From Quillaja saponaria (taxonomy: Eukaryota; Streptophyta; Magnoliopsida; Fabales; Quillajaceae), in assembly GCA_029379385.1 (NCBI GenBank), contig CM055617.1, positions 14,107,532 to 14,171,531 of the forward strand: DNA of 64,000 nt, given 5' to 3'. A model generated the notes under the pieces. It did no database searches. It saw only the letters and a program-made list of their open reading frames with translations, and was not told the DNA's origin. Made by a program: the position numbers and the translations under genes. How positions within the stretch are numbered: the first letter of the stretch is position 1; each line of letters opens with the position of its first letter. Shown here one piece after another: positions 21,620 through 34,226 of this stretch.

Positions 21620-22675
21620 GGCTAAATTACATTGTTAGCTCCTGTAATTTAATTCAAAATTCACGTTAGCCTCTATTTTTTAATTAATTATAATTGAGAG
21701 TTTCTAATTATAAAATAATATCAATTGAGTTTTATATTCTAAATTAAGAAAGTGACGTAAAAAAAAACTAAATTCTATGTTGTAATGTCTTTAGACAAAT
21801 AAAATAAATAGACATAAAAAATAGACATGTGAATAAGTAAAAAAAATTAAAATTTTTATTTAAAATTAAAATTTTCAATTAAAATTAAAATAAATTATAT
21901 TAAAAATTATAAACCAAAAAAAAAAAATCATATTTAAATACCCATTTTCTCCATAAACACCATATTCCCCTTACAACCCTAAAAAATCCAAGAATTTATA
22001 AAATCAAATACTAAATATAATGCAACATTTGTTTTTAAATTATTCGGCAACAAAATCAAAACTCACCTAAAGCTTAATTTCCTTTCCCACTGTGAACAAA
22101 AACGCAAGTTAACACCTACCTAATTCATCTTCTTTGATTTTAAACTATTAACTATCTATTTACCTAAATTTATCATAAAACTCTTATTTGAGTCAAATTC
22201 TTTTCTCTATTCCTTATTGTCCTAAATCATTAAAGGTGACCATGGAAGTGAGAAGAATGAGAAAAGCGTAAAGAAGATGCAAATATTTGGGGGCTATGGT
22301 GGCGAGAGAGAGAGAGAGAGAGTGGAGAGAGAATGGTTGATGAGATAAGGAGAGAATGATGCAGTGAAAAGAGAGATAGGTTTTCAGTTTTTTTTTTTTT
22401 TAATAATTGTTCTCTTGTTTCGAAATTACAATAATAATATATAATCCACGTAATAATTTTATATTTGTCTATTAAGTTATGTAGAATGATCATGTCATAG
22501 TCGTTAGTCATACCATTATCGTTTATTTATTAAGTTAATTTGAGATATAAAATTATAATAAAGATCCAATTGAATTAATTTTATAATTTTAAGAAGCTAA
22601 ATACAGCAAAATAAATTTTAAAGACTAAAGTGAAATTTGACTCTAACTCTAAGTATCAAAAAATATAATTTAGCC
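21620..22675. mobile_element. TIR-flanked MITE-like block upstream of CacyBP, copy A
   Basis: The left end GGCTAAATTACATTGTTAGC and the right end AAAATATAATTTAGCC share about 13 inverted bases and enclose roughly 1.06 kb of AT-rich, non-coding DNA. The terminus type GGCTAAATTAYA is common in plant MITEs. The boundary may instead reflect two separate smaller elements, since the inverted match is short. It starts about 170 bp upstream of the CacyBP start codon. Confidence 0.4.
22304..22323 (+). repeat. GA microsatellite, about 10 repeats
   Basis: A GAGAGA run after GGTGGC. Copy B has about 6 repeats at 60067-60079. This is a typical slippage polymorphism. Confidence 0.9.
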
Positions 22676-25600
22676 TTTATTTATTTTCTAATTTTAGGGT
22701 TTTTCTTCTATTTAGAAGAGAAGTTTCTAGAGATGGGGAGATTTTTTGCACTAGTCAACCCTAATGTAATACGTGTCACTTTGGTTATTGGTCATTGTCC
22801 ATGGATAGTCTGGGTGGTCCATGGAAATGTGCTTCCACACAATGTTCAGCTGGGCACAATTTGGCTTTTACATCACGTTGGGCCTTGAGAATTGTTCCCA
22901 AAATAAATTCTTATTAGGTTAAGAAAACAATAGGTAGAGGACAAACTGTTCGTTCTGTACATTTCTCACTGTATAAACTACAAAATAATCCTTTGATGTT
23001 TGACAATATTATTTTAGAAGAACAATATTACATACAAACAATTTTTTCACACAATGATAAATTCATGTAAAATAAGTGATTGTGATTGATGAATTTATAT
23101 GAGTTCTCACAATTATCCATTATTTTCAAGAATTTATCACTTAGCTTTTATAATTTTATTAGTATGAGAAACTTCTATGCATATGGCTTTATTCTACTTT
23201 GAGTAAAATTCACTTTTATCTACTGGTGTTTAAAAAAAACTCTTTGTAGTTTCTACCATATTATCCTTTGACAAAATCTATCAAATTTAACCCCTTATAC
23301 GAATAGCACACAAGTGTGCCATTGGTGCAAAACACAGGCTTTTTCTCCCTTCACCCTCAAATCTCTAATTTTTGGCCAATTTCTCAAATCTCAAAATTCC
23401 AAAATCCCCACTTCCTCCAATTGTTCTTGCTTTATTCGTTTTTCAAATCCTTAAGCGAGTATTTTTTGTAATTTGGATTCATCTAGGTGGAAGAGAAGAA
23501 ATTGTTGATTCAAAAGGTACTTATTTCACTTTCTACTAGTTCTGAATAGGGTTGTGTAACTCAAAATTATTAAAAAAAATTGATAAGTACTGGTTCTAAC
23601 TTAGTGGGTAACATGTATTATATTTGTTAAAGTTACTTAGTGGGTTTTGTTATATTTTTGAAAATCTATGGTTGGATTTCATATGAAATTGAAGTGTGTA
23701 GATGTACTATATTTGTTTATTATATGAAATCATGGTCAACTACCATAATTAACACTACAAATTTTTTATTTATAGATCCTTTTAGTGTCTGTCACTCGTT
23801 AAAAAGTCCTTGTTAATTTTATAACTTTTGAGGATTTAAAGTATTTAGAAGAAAATTTCTTATAAGAATATGAAGGTAAGGAATTGATTTTAAGCGATAT
23901 TTGAAAGGAATTGGTAAAAATATGGCAATCAAATGCACAACAAAATTTAAAATTTTTAATTCCCTTAACCCTAAATCAACTTATGATTATATGAAATATC
24001 CTAATTCTACTATAACAATTAAACATGAAGTTAAAGAATTGTGTACCTTCAAAGCTTTCACTTGTCTCATCGTATTCTTGATTTGACTTTCACTCCTTAC
24101 TGATTCATCAAGAGCATAACAATAGTACAAGTGTTCCGTCTCTAAGTATATACACACGAACGAATCTAACCAATGTTCTTCATGCTTGAAGGTGATAAGG
24201 GCTACCAAGAGATTCCTTGTGTGCTAGCACAAGTTACCGAATTTCTCTTGTAAATTAGGAAGTGCACTTGGTCTAAAATCCTTCTAAAGATTTTAGGCTC
24301 TCTGTATTGTACATACAATCTCCCTTATCATTGCCTATCTTGTTAAGTCTTATATTTTTAAAGACTAGCTACCTCCTTATATTTTGGACAATCCTAACAC
24401 ATTAAGGATTCTGCTAAAATTAGGATTTAATCATAAATTAAACCTAATGCCTAATAAACTATAATAATTAGACAACTGTCACAAAACTCTCCTTAATTGA
24501 ATATCGTCCTATGGGGTGTACCCCTTAGGTTCAAACTATCGATGGCAATAGGGATGTAACTTTTACATATTTATTATTGGATCCCGTCCAATTAAATTGG
24601 AATTTGTTCTAATTACTTAAATTACAATTCTTTTTAATTCACCCTTTAATTAAGATTATTTATTTATTTATTTATTTATTTAATAATTAATTAATTAATT
24701 AACTATCAAGATTTCCTACCATTCAAGATTGGTGTCTAACAGTGCATGATGACTATCCATAATAATATAAATATGATTATGAACATTTTCGTTAACAGTT
24801 ACCATGTAATTCAATTCTTCTATCATATACTAACCCGATTAAATCTATTTCGATATCTAAATAATGTTAACCCTTAGATTTAGGCTTAGTTGGTGATGAT
24901 ATAACTTTTAAAAAGTAGTTGTGAAAAAGTAGATGTCAAAAAGTTATAGCAACCCTATTTGGTAAATCTTTTATAAAAATTGATTTGTGTAGTAAAAACA
25001 ATGAACAATGTGTTTGATAAAACAAATCATAAAATATCGTGAATGTATAAAATGACAAAAATAAACATCATTAATGAATGATATATTTAGGAAGAGAAAT
25101 TAAATGTTTATAAATTAATTAAGGATAAATTTTTACAAATATTAAAATTAATAAGGTTGATGTTTTGTATTTTTGATTTTGAAAAGCTATATCTAACTAT
25201 AAAAGCATTACTTGAGGTACATTTAAAAGAACTATTGACTTTTTGAAAACAGTGGAAGAAACACCCCTAAAAAAAAAAAAAAAAAAAAAAGCAAACAAAC
25301 AATTTATATGTGCTCTTACTTTTTAAAAGTCACAACTCCCCCTGAACAAGCATTACTAAACTCAGCTTTAATCTATTTGGATATAAAAATAATGTCAATA
25401 ATTTATTGCGCATTCACATACAGAGCTCTATATGTAAGTGATTATACCAATCACCACTTCTTAAGTGACTCGTTAATAGAATTAGAAATGACATCAAAGT
25501 ATAATAACATAAATACAAGATAACTATAATGCCTCAAGTCAAATGACTATTTGCACTACTGTATAACATGAGAACTTCCTCTTGACATGTAGAGAAACTC

Positions 25601-25944
25601 CACATAGGTATTTTCAGTTGAATCAAACTCATTCTCTAATGAGAACCACGTAGCTGCCTTAGTGACTCATACACAAGTGACTATGAGATCAATCACCCTC
25701 AATTCTTTGGGCCAACTAGATATGTATTAATCTATTTGGATTTACTAATGCCTTACTTAGTGATCCTATAATTAGTAACATTTAAGAATTAAGCGTAAAA
25801 GAAATACATCTCATTAGCATGATCTTATCATAATACTTATTTCCATTACTTAAATTTTTTGGGTTCATGTTGGTTAATTACCAATACTATAGACTGATAA
25901 TGTTTATTACTTATTCAATTAAATGAATATTACTTAACTCAACT
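22676..25944. other. AT-rich intergenic DNA, no supported gene
   Basis: Short open phrases occur in both copies (22637-22888 and 23901-24086), but none matches a family I recognise. A phrase 'WIHLGGREEIVDSKG' near 23475-23520 ends at GT and could be an exon-like relic of a degraded element. Simple repeats: TTTA/TTAA runs at 24659-24702 and poly-A at 25268-25290. By eye the divergence from copy B is highest here. Confidence 0.5.
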
Positions 25945-27547
25945 AAGCCTTAAATCTCATACTAGTTGGGGTCGGCTATTATTTTAGCAGGAATACTAGT
26001 TGGGGTCGGCTATATGAATTATTTTTCTCCATTCTTAAGGATCCAAGGCATCATTTTTAGTAATTTTTAAAGCAGCCATATCCTTCTTGATGACTGCCTC
26101 GGTCCCCCCTTACCACGTCTAACACCTAACACCTAAACCAAGTCAACATTTCTTAATTACTACGTCCATTGGCCGATGTTGGATATGTCCAGACCAACGT
26201 AGGCGATTCTCCCTCATTTTCTCATTGATAGGTGCTACTTCCACCTTCTTACAGATTTCCTCATTCCTTATTTTATCCTTTCTTGTATGTCTGGTAATCT
26301 ATCTTAACATTTTCATTTCAGCTACTCCTATCTTATGCGAGTGTTGCTTCATTAACTACCTAACATTCAGTATCATACAATATAGCTGGCCTCACTGCCG
26401 TCTTATAAGATTTTCCTTTCAATCTATTTGGGATTTAGGATCATATAAAACTCCCAAAGTACTATTCTTACTTCACCCCACCCTGCCTTTGATCCTATTG
26501 GTTACATTCATGCTCATTTACCATCATCTTTTTGTATAAATGAACCTAAATAACTTTTAAACGCATTTTTCATAGCGATTGTCTGACCATCCAAAGTTAT
26601 TTCATTTAGGCCTCATCTAGTTTCACTGAAATTACACTCCATATATTCGGTTTTTCTCTGACTCAACCTAAAGCCTTTAGATTCTACGTGTCTTCCTCCA
26701 CACTTCTATATTAGAATTCAAACCTTATTTAGTTTTGTCTACCAAACACTGATATCCTAGCAAACAGCAGTGCACCACATAGCTTTTATCTTGAATATTA
26801 TAGGTAAGTTCATCCATGACTAAATCAAATAGGTATGGGCTTAAAGATGAACCCTTGGTGAACACCTATCATGATCGGAGAACTCTACGTCCGCACCCTA
26901 GTCATTTTTCCCTCATACATATCCTTAATAACTTCTACATTTTAGTTGTGACCTTCTTCTTCTCGAGAACCTACCATAAGACTTGTATTGGTACCCTATC
27001 ATGTGTTTTTTTTAAATCAATAAAGGCCATGTGAAAATTCTTTTTCTTTGTCTATATTTCTCCATCAATCTTCTAAGTAAGAAAAAAACCTCCATTGTAG
27101 ATCTTCCCACATAAAGTCAAATTAATTCTTAGAAACTAAAGTTTATTTCTAAGCCTACGCTCAATCACTCTCTCCACAACTTCATTGTATAACTTATAGT
27201 TTTATTCCTCGATAATTTGTAACTTTGAATGTCTCCTTTATTCTTATAAACAGGGATCAACATGCTCTTCCTCCATTCATCTGGCATTTTCTTGGTTACT
27301 AGAATATTGTTAAAAAGATCTATAAGCCAAGTTATGCCAATATCTCCTATGCATCTCCAAACTTCTATTGGTATGGCATCTGGGCCTATTGTCTTAGCAT
27401 TCTTCATCTTATGATAGCTTCTTTAACCTCATGTGCTCTAATTCGATGAAAAAAGATCGGCTCATATTATTGAAGGCGTCATCTAGTCCCAATATCACCC
27501 CTTGAATCTCCATTAATAAAGTATCGAAGTAAGTTTGCCATCTCTCA
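25945..27547 (-). pseudogene. LINE (non-LTR retrotransposon) ORF2 fragment, ends at assembly gap
   Basis: On the minus strand, RT motifs read 'GPDAIPIEVWRCIGDIGITW', 'LFNNILVTKKMPDEWRKSML' and 'IPVYKNKGDIQSY' (27165-27407), then 'GVHQGSSLSPYLFDLVMDEL' (near 26830). The catalytic FADD region after it is destroyed. The 3' part reads 'KVEVAPINEKMRENRLRWSG' and 'HIQHRPMD' (about 26150-26255). The 3' tail contains TAGTTGGGGTCGGCTAT, duplicated at 25965 and 25996 in copy A only. Frames change often. The 5' part is lost in the N gap. Confidence 0.85.
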
Positions 27548-27647
27548 NNNNNNNNNNNNNNNNNNNNNNNNNNNNNNNNNNNNNNNNNNNNNNNNNNNNN
27601 NNNNNNNNNNNNNNNNNNNNNNNNNNNNNNNNNNNNNNNNNNNNNNN
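27548..27647. other. Assembly gap of exactly 100 N
   Basis: A round 100-base N run is the usual placeholder for a join of unknown length. It separates a LINE fragment (left) from the inside of a copia gag (right); neither is completed across it. Confidence 0.98.
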
Positions 27648-28510
27648 AATTTCAAGGGAATTTGCTGACTGAACAAATGTTAGTTTTAGGACCTAGATAA
27701 CTAATCAGCTGATAACACTTTTCTCCGGTATGACCCATCTTGTTACAATGAGTGCACTGCAAACGTCCACAACCTCGACACCTTCGACCACGACCTCCAC
27801 GAGTACTATAGTGGGAGATCAAGGCAGAGGAATCAGGAGATGGATTCTCAACATGTGTTACTATCAGAGGGGAGATACGTAACAACTGAGCGAACACTTC
27901 TTTCATGAAAGGAATAGTAGGACTAGTCAATATTTGATGGCGAACCGAATCAAAATCAGCTCGAAGGCCATATAGAGTGAGAATCATAAATAACTTATCT
28001 GTTTGTGTCTCTTGGTTAGCCATATTTGTAGTAAGAGATAACATTTCAGCAAATTTAGCTTTGATATTCTGAATCTTGCCTAAATAGGTGGACATATCCT
28101 AATCAGCCTGGTTTAGATTCAACATATTAGAAACTATAGTGTAAAAACATTGGATATCATTAGTGTATAAATCTTTGGCCCGTTTCCACAATTCAAATCA
28201 TGTCTTATATGCCCGGAAAATCTATAATATAAAAGGTTCAAGGGATGCCCAGAGTAAATTTAATAATTGGGTATTGATCTTTTTCCAATTAGGTTGTTCA
28301 GGAGTTAGAATATTGGCCAATGATTTTATGAGATGATTTTCATATCCATGTCCCAGAAATCATAACTCAACAGATGCAGCCTAAGACATATAATTAGATC
28401 CATTCAATTTCTCAGTAATAATAACAGGGGATTCAAAAAATACATATGTAAAAGTACTAGGTGTTGACATACCATTTTCAGATTTTTCAGAGGTAGACAT
28501 ACCGATGACC
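27648..28510 (-). pseudogene. Ty1/copia gag with zinc knuckle, truncated by gap
   Basis: The likely start 'MSTSEKSENGMSTPSTFTYV' lies near 28503. It continues 'IITEKLNGSNYMS' and, after stops, 'WKRAKDLYTNDIQCFYTIVS'. The open stretch 28095-27652 reads 'STYLGKIQNIKAKFAEML', 'LYGLRADFDSVRHQILTSPT' and the knuckle 'CTHCNKMGHTGEKCYQL'. This is the standard copia gag (UBN2-type) pattern. Pol should follow leftward but is absent; the sequence stops at the N gap. Confidence 0.85.
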
Positions 28511-28658
28511 AGTACCAATGAACAATTTCGGTGAACAGTAATGAACAGCAATCGAAAAATGACCAGATCTTGAATTTGATCGTATTGCTGGAATGAAATG
28601 CGAGAGACACACTGGAAAGAGACACAGTGAAAAATAAAAATTAGGGTTTTTTTTCCCT

Positions 28659-28672
28659 AAGCTCTGATACCA
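28659..28672 (-). other. Primer-binding site of the copia element
   Basis: The minus strand reads TGGTATCAGAGCTT directly after the LTR end, a perfect match to the initiator tRNA-Met primer site used by most plant copia elements. Confidence 0.85.
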
Positions 28673-28859
28673 TGTAAGACCCTAAAAGAGAGATACCTAA
28701 AGTGTTTTGATGAATTGGATGAGAAATTCCTCATACCAAGATTATATATTTATACTATGAGACTGTATGGAGTACAAGTAAGTCAACTATACATAAATAA
28801 GGAAACTATAAATAAGGAAATTGACCCACCAACTAATCTATCTATATTACACTCTAACA
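28673..28859 (-). repeat. 5' LTR of the copia element, 187 bp
   Basis: On the minus strand it starts TGTTAGAGTGTAATATAGAT and ends GGTCTTACA, a good TG...CA pair, and abuts the primer site. The LTR is short. The other LTR is not in the window. Confidence 0.8.
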
Positions 28860-30347
28860 TCTATGTTTTTTTTTTTAACCATTTTATTAATAAGAAACTA
28901 TAGGTTTGTTTAGTTTAAGATATGTGTAAAATACCGTAAGTAAAAGTACTTTTCAAATAGAACTGTTTAAAAAATATTATATAAAAGATGAAAAGAAATA
29001 TTTTAATGAGTTAATGTAAAAGCACCTGTAAGATACAAAAATGATATTTGATTGTACTTTTTGAAATCAAATATTAAGTACTGAAATTATCAAAAATAGG
29101 TTTATTTTGAAATATTTATGCACCAAATTGTTTGATATACTTAGTTTTGACATTTAAATAATAAAAATATATGTTGTCTATTTTTTTAAATAATGATACA
29201 ATGTATTTTTTTTATTCTATTTTATTAAGACATTTTGATTATGTACATAATTATAATAAGGGTCAAATATGAAAAAAAAAAAAAAAAAATATATTAATAT
29301 ATATATATTTTATTTCTATTTCTTTATTTTTTTTCTAAAATAAAAAAAATATTAAAATTAAATCATCCGAGTTTTTTCTTGTTGTTCATTCAACTTTTAA
29401 AATCTCTAAAAAACTCAAAAAACAATTTTCGGTAAGAGCTAAAATATTAAAATCTCTATTGACAAACAACTATAGTAAATGTCCAGTTTCAAAAACTATT
29501 CTACAAGTTAACCAAGGGTTATGAATAAGAAGCTGATCGACTAAGAACCCTCCAAGAATAAAGACCCAAACAACATAAAACTCATACCATCACAATACCT
29601 CTCCTTTGTTATGTATGAATTCTAATACCTAATCTCTGTACAAGCCGATCATATGACCATTTTATTGGTCATATCTTATGGTGAAGGTGGAATGTTCAAA
29701 TTAGTTTAATCGCTAAAATTCTTTTTCTTATTTCAAGAACTTGTAATCTAATCCGGTATTTATGAATAAAATTTATGGAGTTTATGAGAATGGAGAGAGT
29801 TACCCTCCCGTGGTGTATTTATGTAAATTTCATTTCTCTTTCCTAGGCCCCTACTTTCAAATTTTAATTCATTTATTTTATTTTTAATCAATACTCATGG
29901 TAAACCCTTTTCCTTTCAATCTTATCCTAATCTCACGTTTACACAACTTTAAAATTAAATATTGTTTTAGTTGCCTTATAACACAAAATAAAAGAAACTA
30001 TTTTTGTTTTCCGAATGAGGTTGGGGAGGACTGGCCCATCTTCACCAAAGAAACACATTGGTGGAACTAAGTTCTCCAGATTTTTCCTTCATGTTTTAAA
30101 CTTTCAAATGTAAAAATCACCACCCTTTTCATCCACGAACAATTATCTATTTAAGAAATTTTTTAACTATGTAGAATAAGTTTTTGACTTTGCGGATCAA
30201 CATTCTGATTCCATTGCCGTGTTATCTTGCTTTTTAGTTAAGGGTATTAAATGCTTGGTAGTCCTTTTATATTATATTATTAGAAATTAATTAAGCATAT
30301 ATGAAGACTAGCCTTTTACAGGGTCGTGTGGGCAAAATGGGGAAAAT
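28860..30347. other. AT-rich intergenic DNA, no supported gene
   Basis: Long A and T runs (for example 29271-29290), no open frame with recognisable content and no clear repeat structure. Confidence 0.5.
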
Positions 30348-30850
30348 GGTAATTTATATATCTTTAGAATGAGCCGATCATATGCAGCTTCCGTAGTGTC
30401 AAATAAAATTTGTAGAAAGAAGCAAAACGTCATTTGGACTAAAAAACTACGCAAGTTAATGTGCTGTGTTTATTCGGTTTGTAGGTTTCAAATGGTCATT
30501 TGTACATCTTAGGACGAACGGATTATACTGCAACACATCCATATGTCAAATAAGACTTGTAACAAGAAACAGAATGCCATTTGAACATTTAATGAAAAAA
30601 TACCTCAAGTTAACGAGTTGTGTGTGCAAACTTAATTAGTCTTTTTTGGATCATGGGATGTAAAATGGTAATTTACACATATTTAAGTTGAGCCGACCAT
30701 ACCACATCATCTGTAGTGTCAAATAAGACTTGTAGAAAGAAACATAATGTCATTTGGATATCTGAGTAAAAATTACACAAGTTAACGTGTTTGTGTGTAT
30801 TCTGGTAGTGACGCAAAATGGTCATTTATACATATTTACACATATTTCCT
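30348..30850 (+). repeat. Tandem repeat, about 3.2 diverged units of 146-173 bp
   Basis: Units begin GGTAATTTATA (30348), GGTCATTTGTA (30494), GGTAATTTACA (30667) and GGTCATTTATA (30820, partial). Each contains GTGTCAAATAAGACTTGTAG or a close variant, then AGAAACANAATGTCATTTG and CAAGTTAACGTGTTGTGTG. Spacing is 146, 173 and 153 bases. It resembles a small satellite or an internal repeat of an unknown element. Confidence 0.7.
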
Positions 30851-31234
30851 TTTTATTTATTAAAAACTCAATTGATTATGTTATTAAAACCACTTCTTTT
30901 TGCTAATGATAATATGGATTGCATTCTTCGACTGCTTCAAAATGTAAAGGTTAACGTAGTGCCGATGGAATAGTCGGAGATCCCGCAAGATGATGATGTT
31001 GTAGATTTCGAGTAAGGGAACTAATTAGGAATTTTATGTATTTAAATTGTATATCGGATTGTTTGTATTATGAATTTAACTATACTACCTTATAATTGTT
31101 GAATAATAATTATTTTCAATAATTTTTGTGAGTTCTAGTATATAAAAACCAGGTTTATTGTATAAAAACTAGGAAATACCCAAAAAAATCCTAGGGGTAA
31201 ATCTGTCCATCAACTAAAGAAAATTACTTATAAA

Positions 31235-31845
31235 GCCTAATGCTGACAGCATATTGTCACTACCGACAACATAATGCCGATAGTAGTACTGTTGGTATGG
31301 AAAGATTAATACCAATAGCTTATTGTCGACAGCTATGTTGCCAGTATCATAAGATTAATACCGATAGCTTACTGTTGACAACTATGCTATCAGTAGCAAT
31401 AGTTACTGCTGACATTGTTTTGCTAACAACAATGCTGTCGGTAGTACTTAGTATTGAAAACCTATTGCCGATAATATCTTATAGACAAATTATCTAAACA
31501 TTTCTTAAATGGGATAAATTGTTGTCGGTAGTACTTAGTGCCGACAAGTTATTGGCAATAATATGGTCCACCAACAACAGCATCTTTGAGATTTTTGCCG
31601 ACGGCAAAATGATAATTGCTGGCAACAAACCGTTATTGGTAGTAGTGTGATTTTTGGTAGTGGTTCATGTCGCAAATACTTATCCGCGACAATGTAAGTA
31701 TATGTGACAGTAGTTCTCGTCCATATAATTTATATATCTGCTAGAGCACTTATGTCGCGTAGGCAAATTTTCCAGAAGCTCACTATCGCAAACACGTGCA
31801 ACAACGTATTGGTGATATCGTTTTTCTTGCAGATAGCTCTCCAGT
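31235..31845. mobile_element. CACTA-like relic with GCCGACAGC repeats
   Basis: Many short variants of TGCCGACAGCATATTG and GCCGATAGTAGTA occur in both orientations (31240-31640), followed by GTCGCAAATAC-type repeats and a TTTTTCTTGCAG end near 31820. This is the subterminal pattern of CACTA elements. A short phrase upstream, 'LQNVKVNVVPME' (about 30935-30975), may be the last bit of a coding region, but I could not identify it. Confidence 0.45.
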
Positions 31846-33809
31846 ATTAGCGGAAACTAGTGTTCACTAATGCAGATACATTTAAGTTATCACCAATAAT
31901 TATTGTAAATAATATTCTGTACAACTACCATATCAATGACAATAAAGTGGTATCAACATAGCATCCCGCTATCATTGAAGATGCGTGTCTTATAATATTT
32001 CACAAACCCATTAGAAAGAACAAATCGAACAAGTTTAGATTACTTCTATATAATATAGTTAAAAATTGTAGTTTGAAATAAATGGAATGCAAAGCAGTCA
32101 CACTGGTCGCTATCCAAATATACTAATCAACTTTCCCCGGCCCACTTTGAAATTCTCAATCTCAATCTCAATCTTAATCTCAAACAGCATATTTAGGCAG
32201 AAAAGAATGTCCCTCTAGGGTGTCACTTTAATTTACCAACATTAATTCCCACTCTTTATCTCCTTAAAACCAAACAAAGAAAAGAAGCATTTGTTTGACT
32301 TAGACATAGTTCTTATGACTAAGAAAGGATATACATCCCACTGGTTTGGAGGTTGTCAGTTTTATATTGGGTGAAAGAAACATAATTCAAAGTGCTTATC
32401 TAATTGCCAACTAAGTTGGTGATTACGCAAGAGGCTGCTCCATGTTTGGTGATTGGCCGGTGCATGTGTGCTTTGTTTTCAAAGACAAAATCTTTGCAGG
32501 GTGACTATTGTCCATAAATTGTTTGCTTATTAAAGTGAACACTTTGTTTTGAAAGTCTAATGAAAGACTCTTGCCAATGTTTTCACATTCTTTTACAAGT
32601 AGGTTACTGGTATTAAGCCAAGAATTTGTTCTTTTTATGCAGTTCTACTGTGAATTTAAATAAGTCATTAAGAAATTAGAACAAAAGGTACTAATTATTA
32701 TACACTGAAATAAAGTTAGAGACAATATGTGTGCCACTTGGGAAATTTATACTGCTTCTTTTGGATTTTGCAAAGTTCATTGAACTCTACTAGGGGGACA
32801 GAAAAGAAATAATGTTTTTTGTAGTTTTACCATACTAGCTAGTCAATTTAAGATAATGACAATTTCAGTGGTTACTTCATCAATATTTACACTCCAAACT
32901 AACACATCGACAATTATTATGTAACTATTAACTGTGCTACGTGTCAAAGCCTAGAGGTTTAACTTACCTAAAGCAAATTAAATTTTTATGTAAAATATTT
33001 TATTTGATACGTATATCAGAATTCATATGACCAAGTAGATTGGATTGCAGTCTAGACGGATAAATTTGGAACAAAAGCTCAGAGCTTACATAAGGTGAGC
33101 TTTAGTACAAACACTCCAACATGCAAGCCCTGAAGAATTTGCTGAGCGATTATGAGAACGTATGTAATGTGATGATTTTTTTTGTTTATATAAAAAGGAG
33201 ATTTTTTTTTTTTTTTTTTTTTGTGATAGACTACTCTCTTTCACTGTACATTGTACAGTTAGGTTTCTCTCACAAATCACACTATTCCTTGAGCTTTCAA
33301 AGTAATTCACTCATCTCTTCTTTGCCTTTATTCTTTCTCTTCACTGGAGTTGGTTCTGCTTTCTTCTATTAGTAATTCGATTATTACCGACCAACTTTTA
33401 TCAAAGTTTGTTGGTATGAACAGTCAATACCAATTAACCCACCGACCTACTGTTCTTTTTAACATATGTATGTTATTCAATGATGATTGCTATCCCATGA
33501 GTCTACCATCTCACTAAAATAAAATAGGGATCAAGCTTGATCTATTAGTCTAAAACCAAAGTAGATAGTAAAGCTCCAAAGGAGATTGTAAAAGATCTAA
33601 GGCAGGAAGACATGCATAAAAAAACAAGTAAATATCTAAGAACCAATGGCACAAGTAACTCTAAAAAGATTGGAAATAAGCTTTAGAAGCCTTGCCTTGG
33701 CTCAATCAATAATTAGATTGAGAATCACATGAAAGGAAAATGTCACCTAATGTTAATTAATTGGATCCAAGCCGCGTAGTTTTCAATGTGTAGGCTAGTA
33801 GATTGTAGG
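31846..33809. other. Intergenic DNA, no supported gene
   Basis: A poly-T tract lies at about 33200-33221. Bases 33388-33450 carry ACCGACCAACTTTTATCAAA and CCACCGACC motifs, a small CACTA-like scrap. No coding region is recognised. Confidence 0.5.
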
Positions 33810-34226
33810 TAGGGCTAGAAACAAATATGAACTATTATTCGAATTAACTATTCGTATTCCAGTTTAATTCAAATTGAATTCAAATTGTGGTTAGTATTCG
33901 AATTTGAATTCAGATATACCATGTATTCGATTCAATATTCGACGAATTATGCAAGTTAGTATTCGTTACTATTTTTATTCATATTCGTAAAACTATTCAA
34001 ATATTATTTATAAACTATTCGAGTACTATTCTGAACTATTCAAGTACTATTCAACATATTCAAACTATTCTAGTACTATTCAAATTCGAATACGAATATT
34101 TGGTATTACAATCGAATTCAAATTTGAATTTAAGTTTATATTCGTATTGGTATTCGAATTTGAGTAACAGTATTCAAATTCGAATAGTGTATTATTCAGC
34201 ACTATTCGATTCGAGTGCCAGCCTTA
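33810..34226. mobile_element. hAT-type MITE rich in ATTCG motifs
   Basis: The termini are TAGGGCTAGAAAC (left) and GTGCCAGCCTTA (right), an imperfect inverted pair of the hAT type. The flanks are ATTGTAGG (33802-33809) and ATTATAGG (34227-34234), an 8-bp target duplication with one change, the hAT size. The interior of about 400 bases is filled with ATTCGAATT and CTATTCAAGTA variants in both orientations, so it can fold back. There is no coding capacity. Confidence 0.65.

Larger units (their letters stand above)
1..26280 (+). repeat. Copy A of a >26-kb near-identical direct duplication
   Basis: Base 1 aligns with base 37630 and base 26280 with base 64000, in the same orientation, with every element in the same order. 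The shift grows from about 37629 at the left to about 37720 at the right through small indels. By eye the two copies differ only a few times per kb in the first 7 kb, and by several percent around 25.3 kb. Both ends run out of the window. It may be a true segmental duplication or two haplotypes assembled in series. Confidence 0.97.

Noticed and set aside
22637..22888. 83-codon plus-strand ORF with hydrophobic N-terminus, conserved at 60398-60649
   Set aside because: The start overlaps the MITE-like end, no domain is recognisable, and both copies are too similar for conservation to be informative.
26225..26539. 104-codon plus-strand ORF with many hydrophobic residues
   Set aside because: Antisense to the LINE ORF2, whose minus-strand motifs explain the region.
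31240..31497. 85-codon ORF
   Set aside because: A translation of CACTA-like subterminal repeats.
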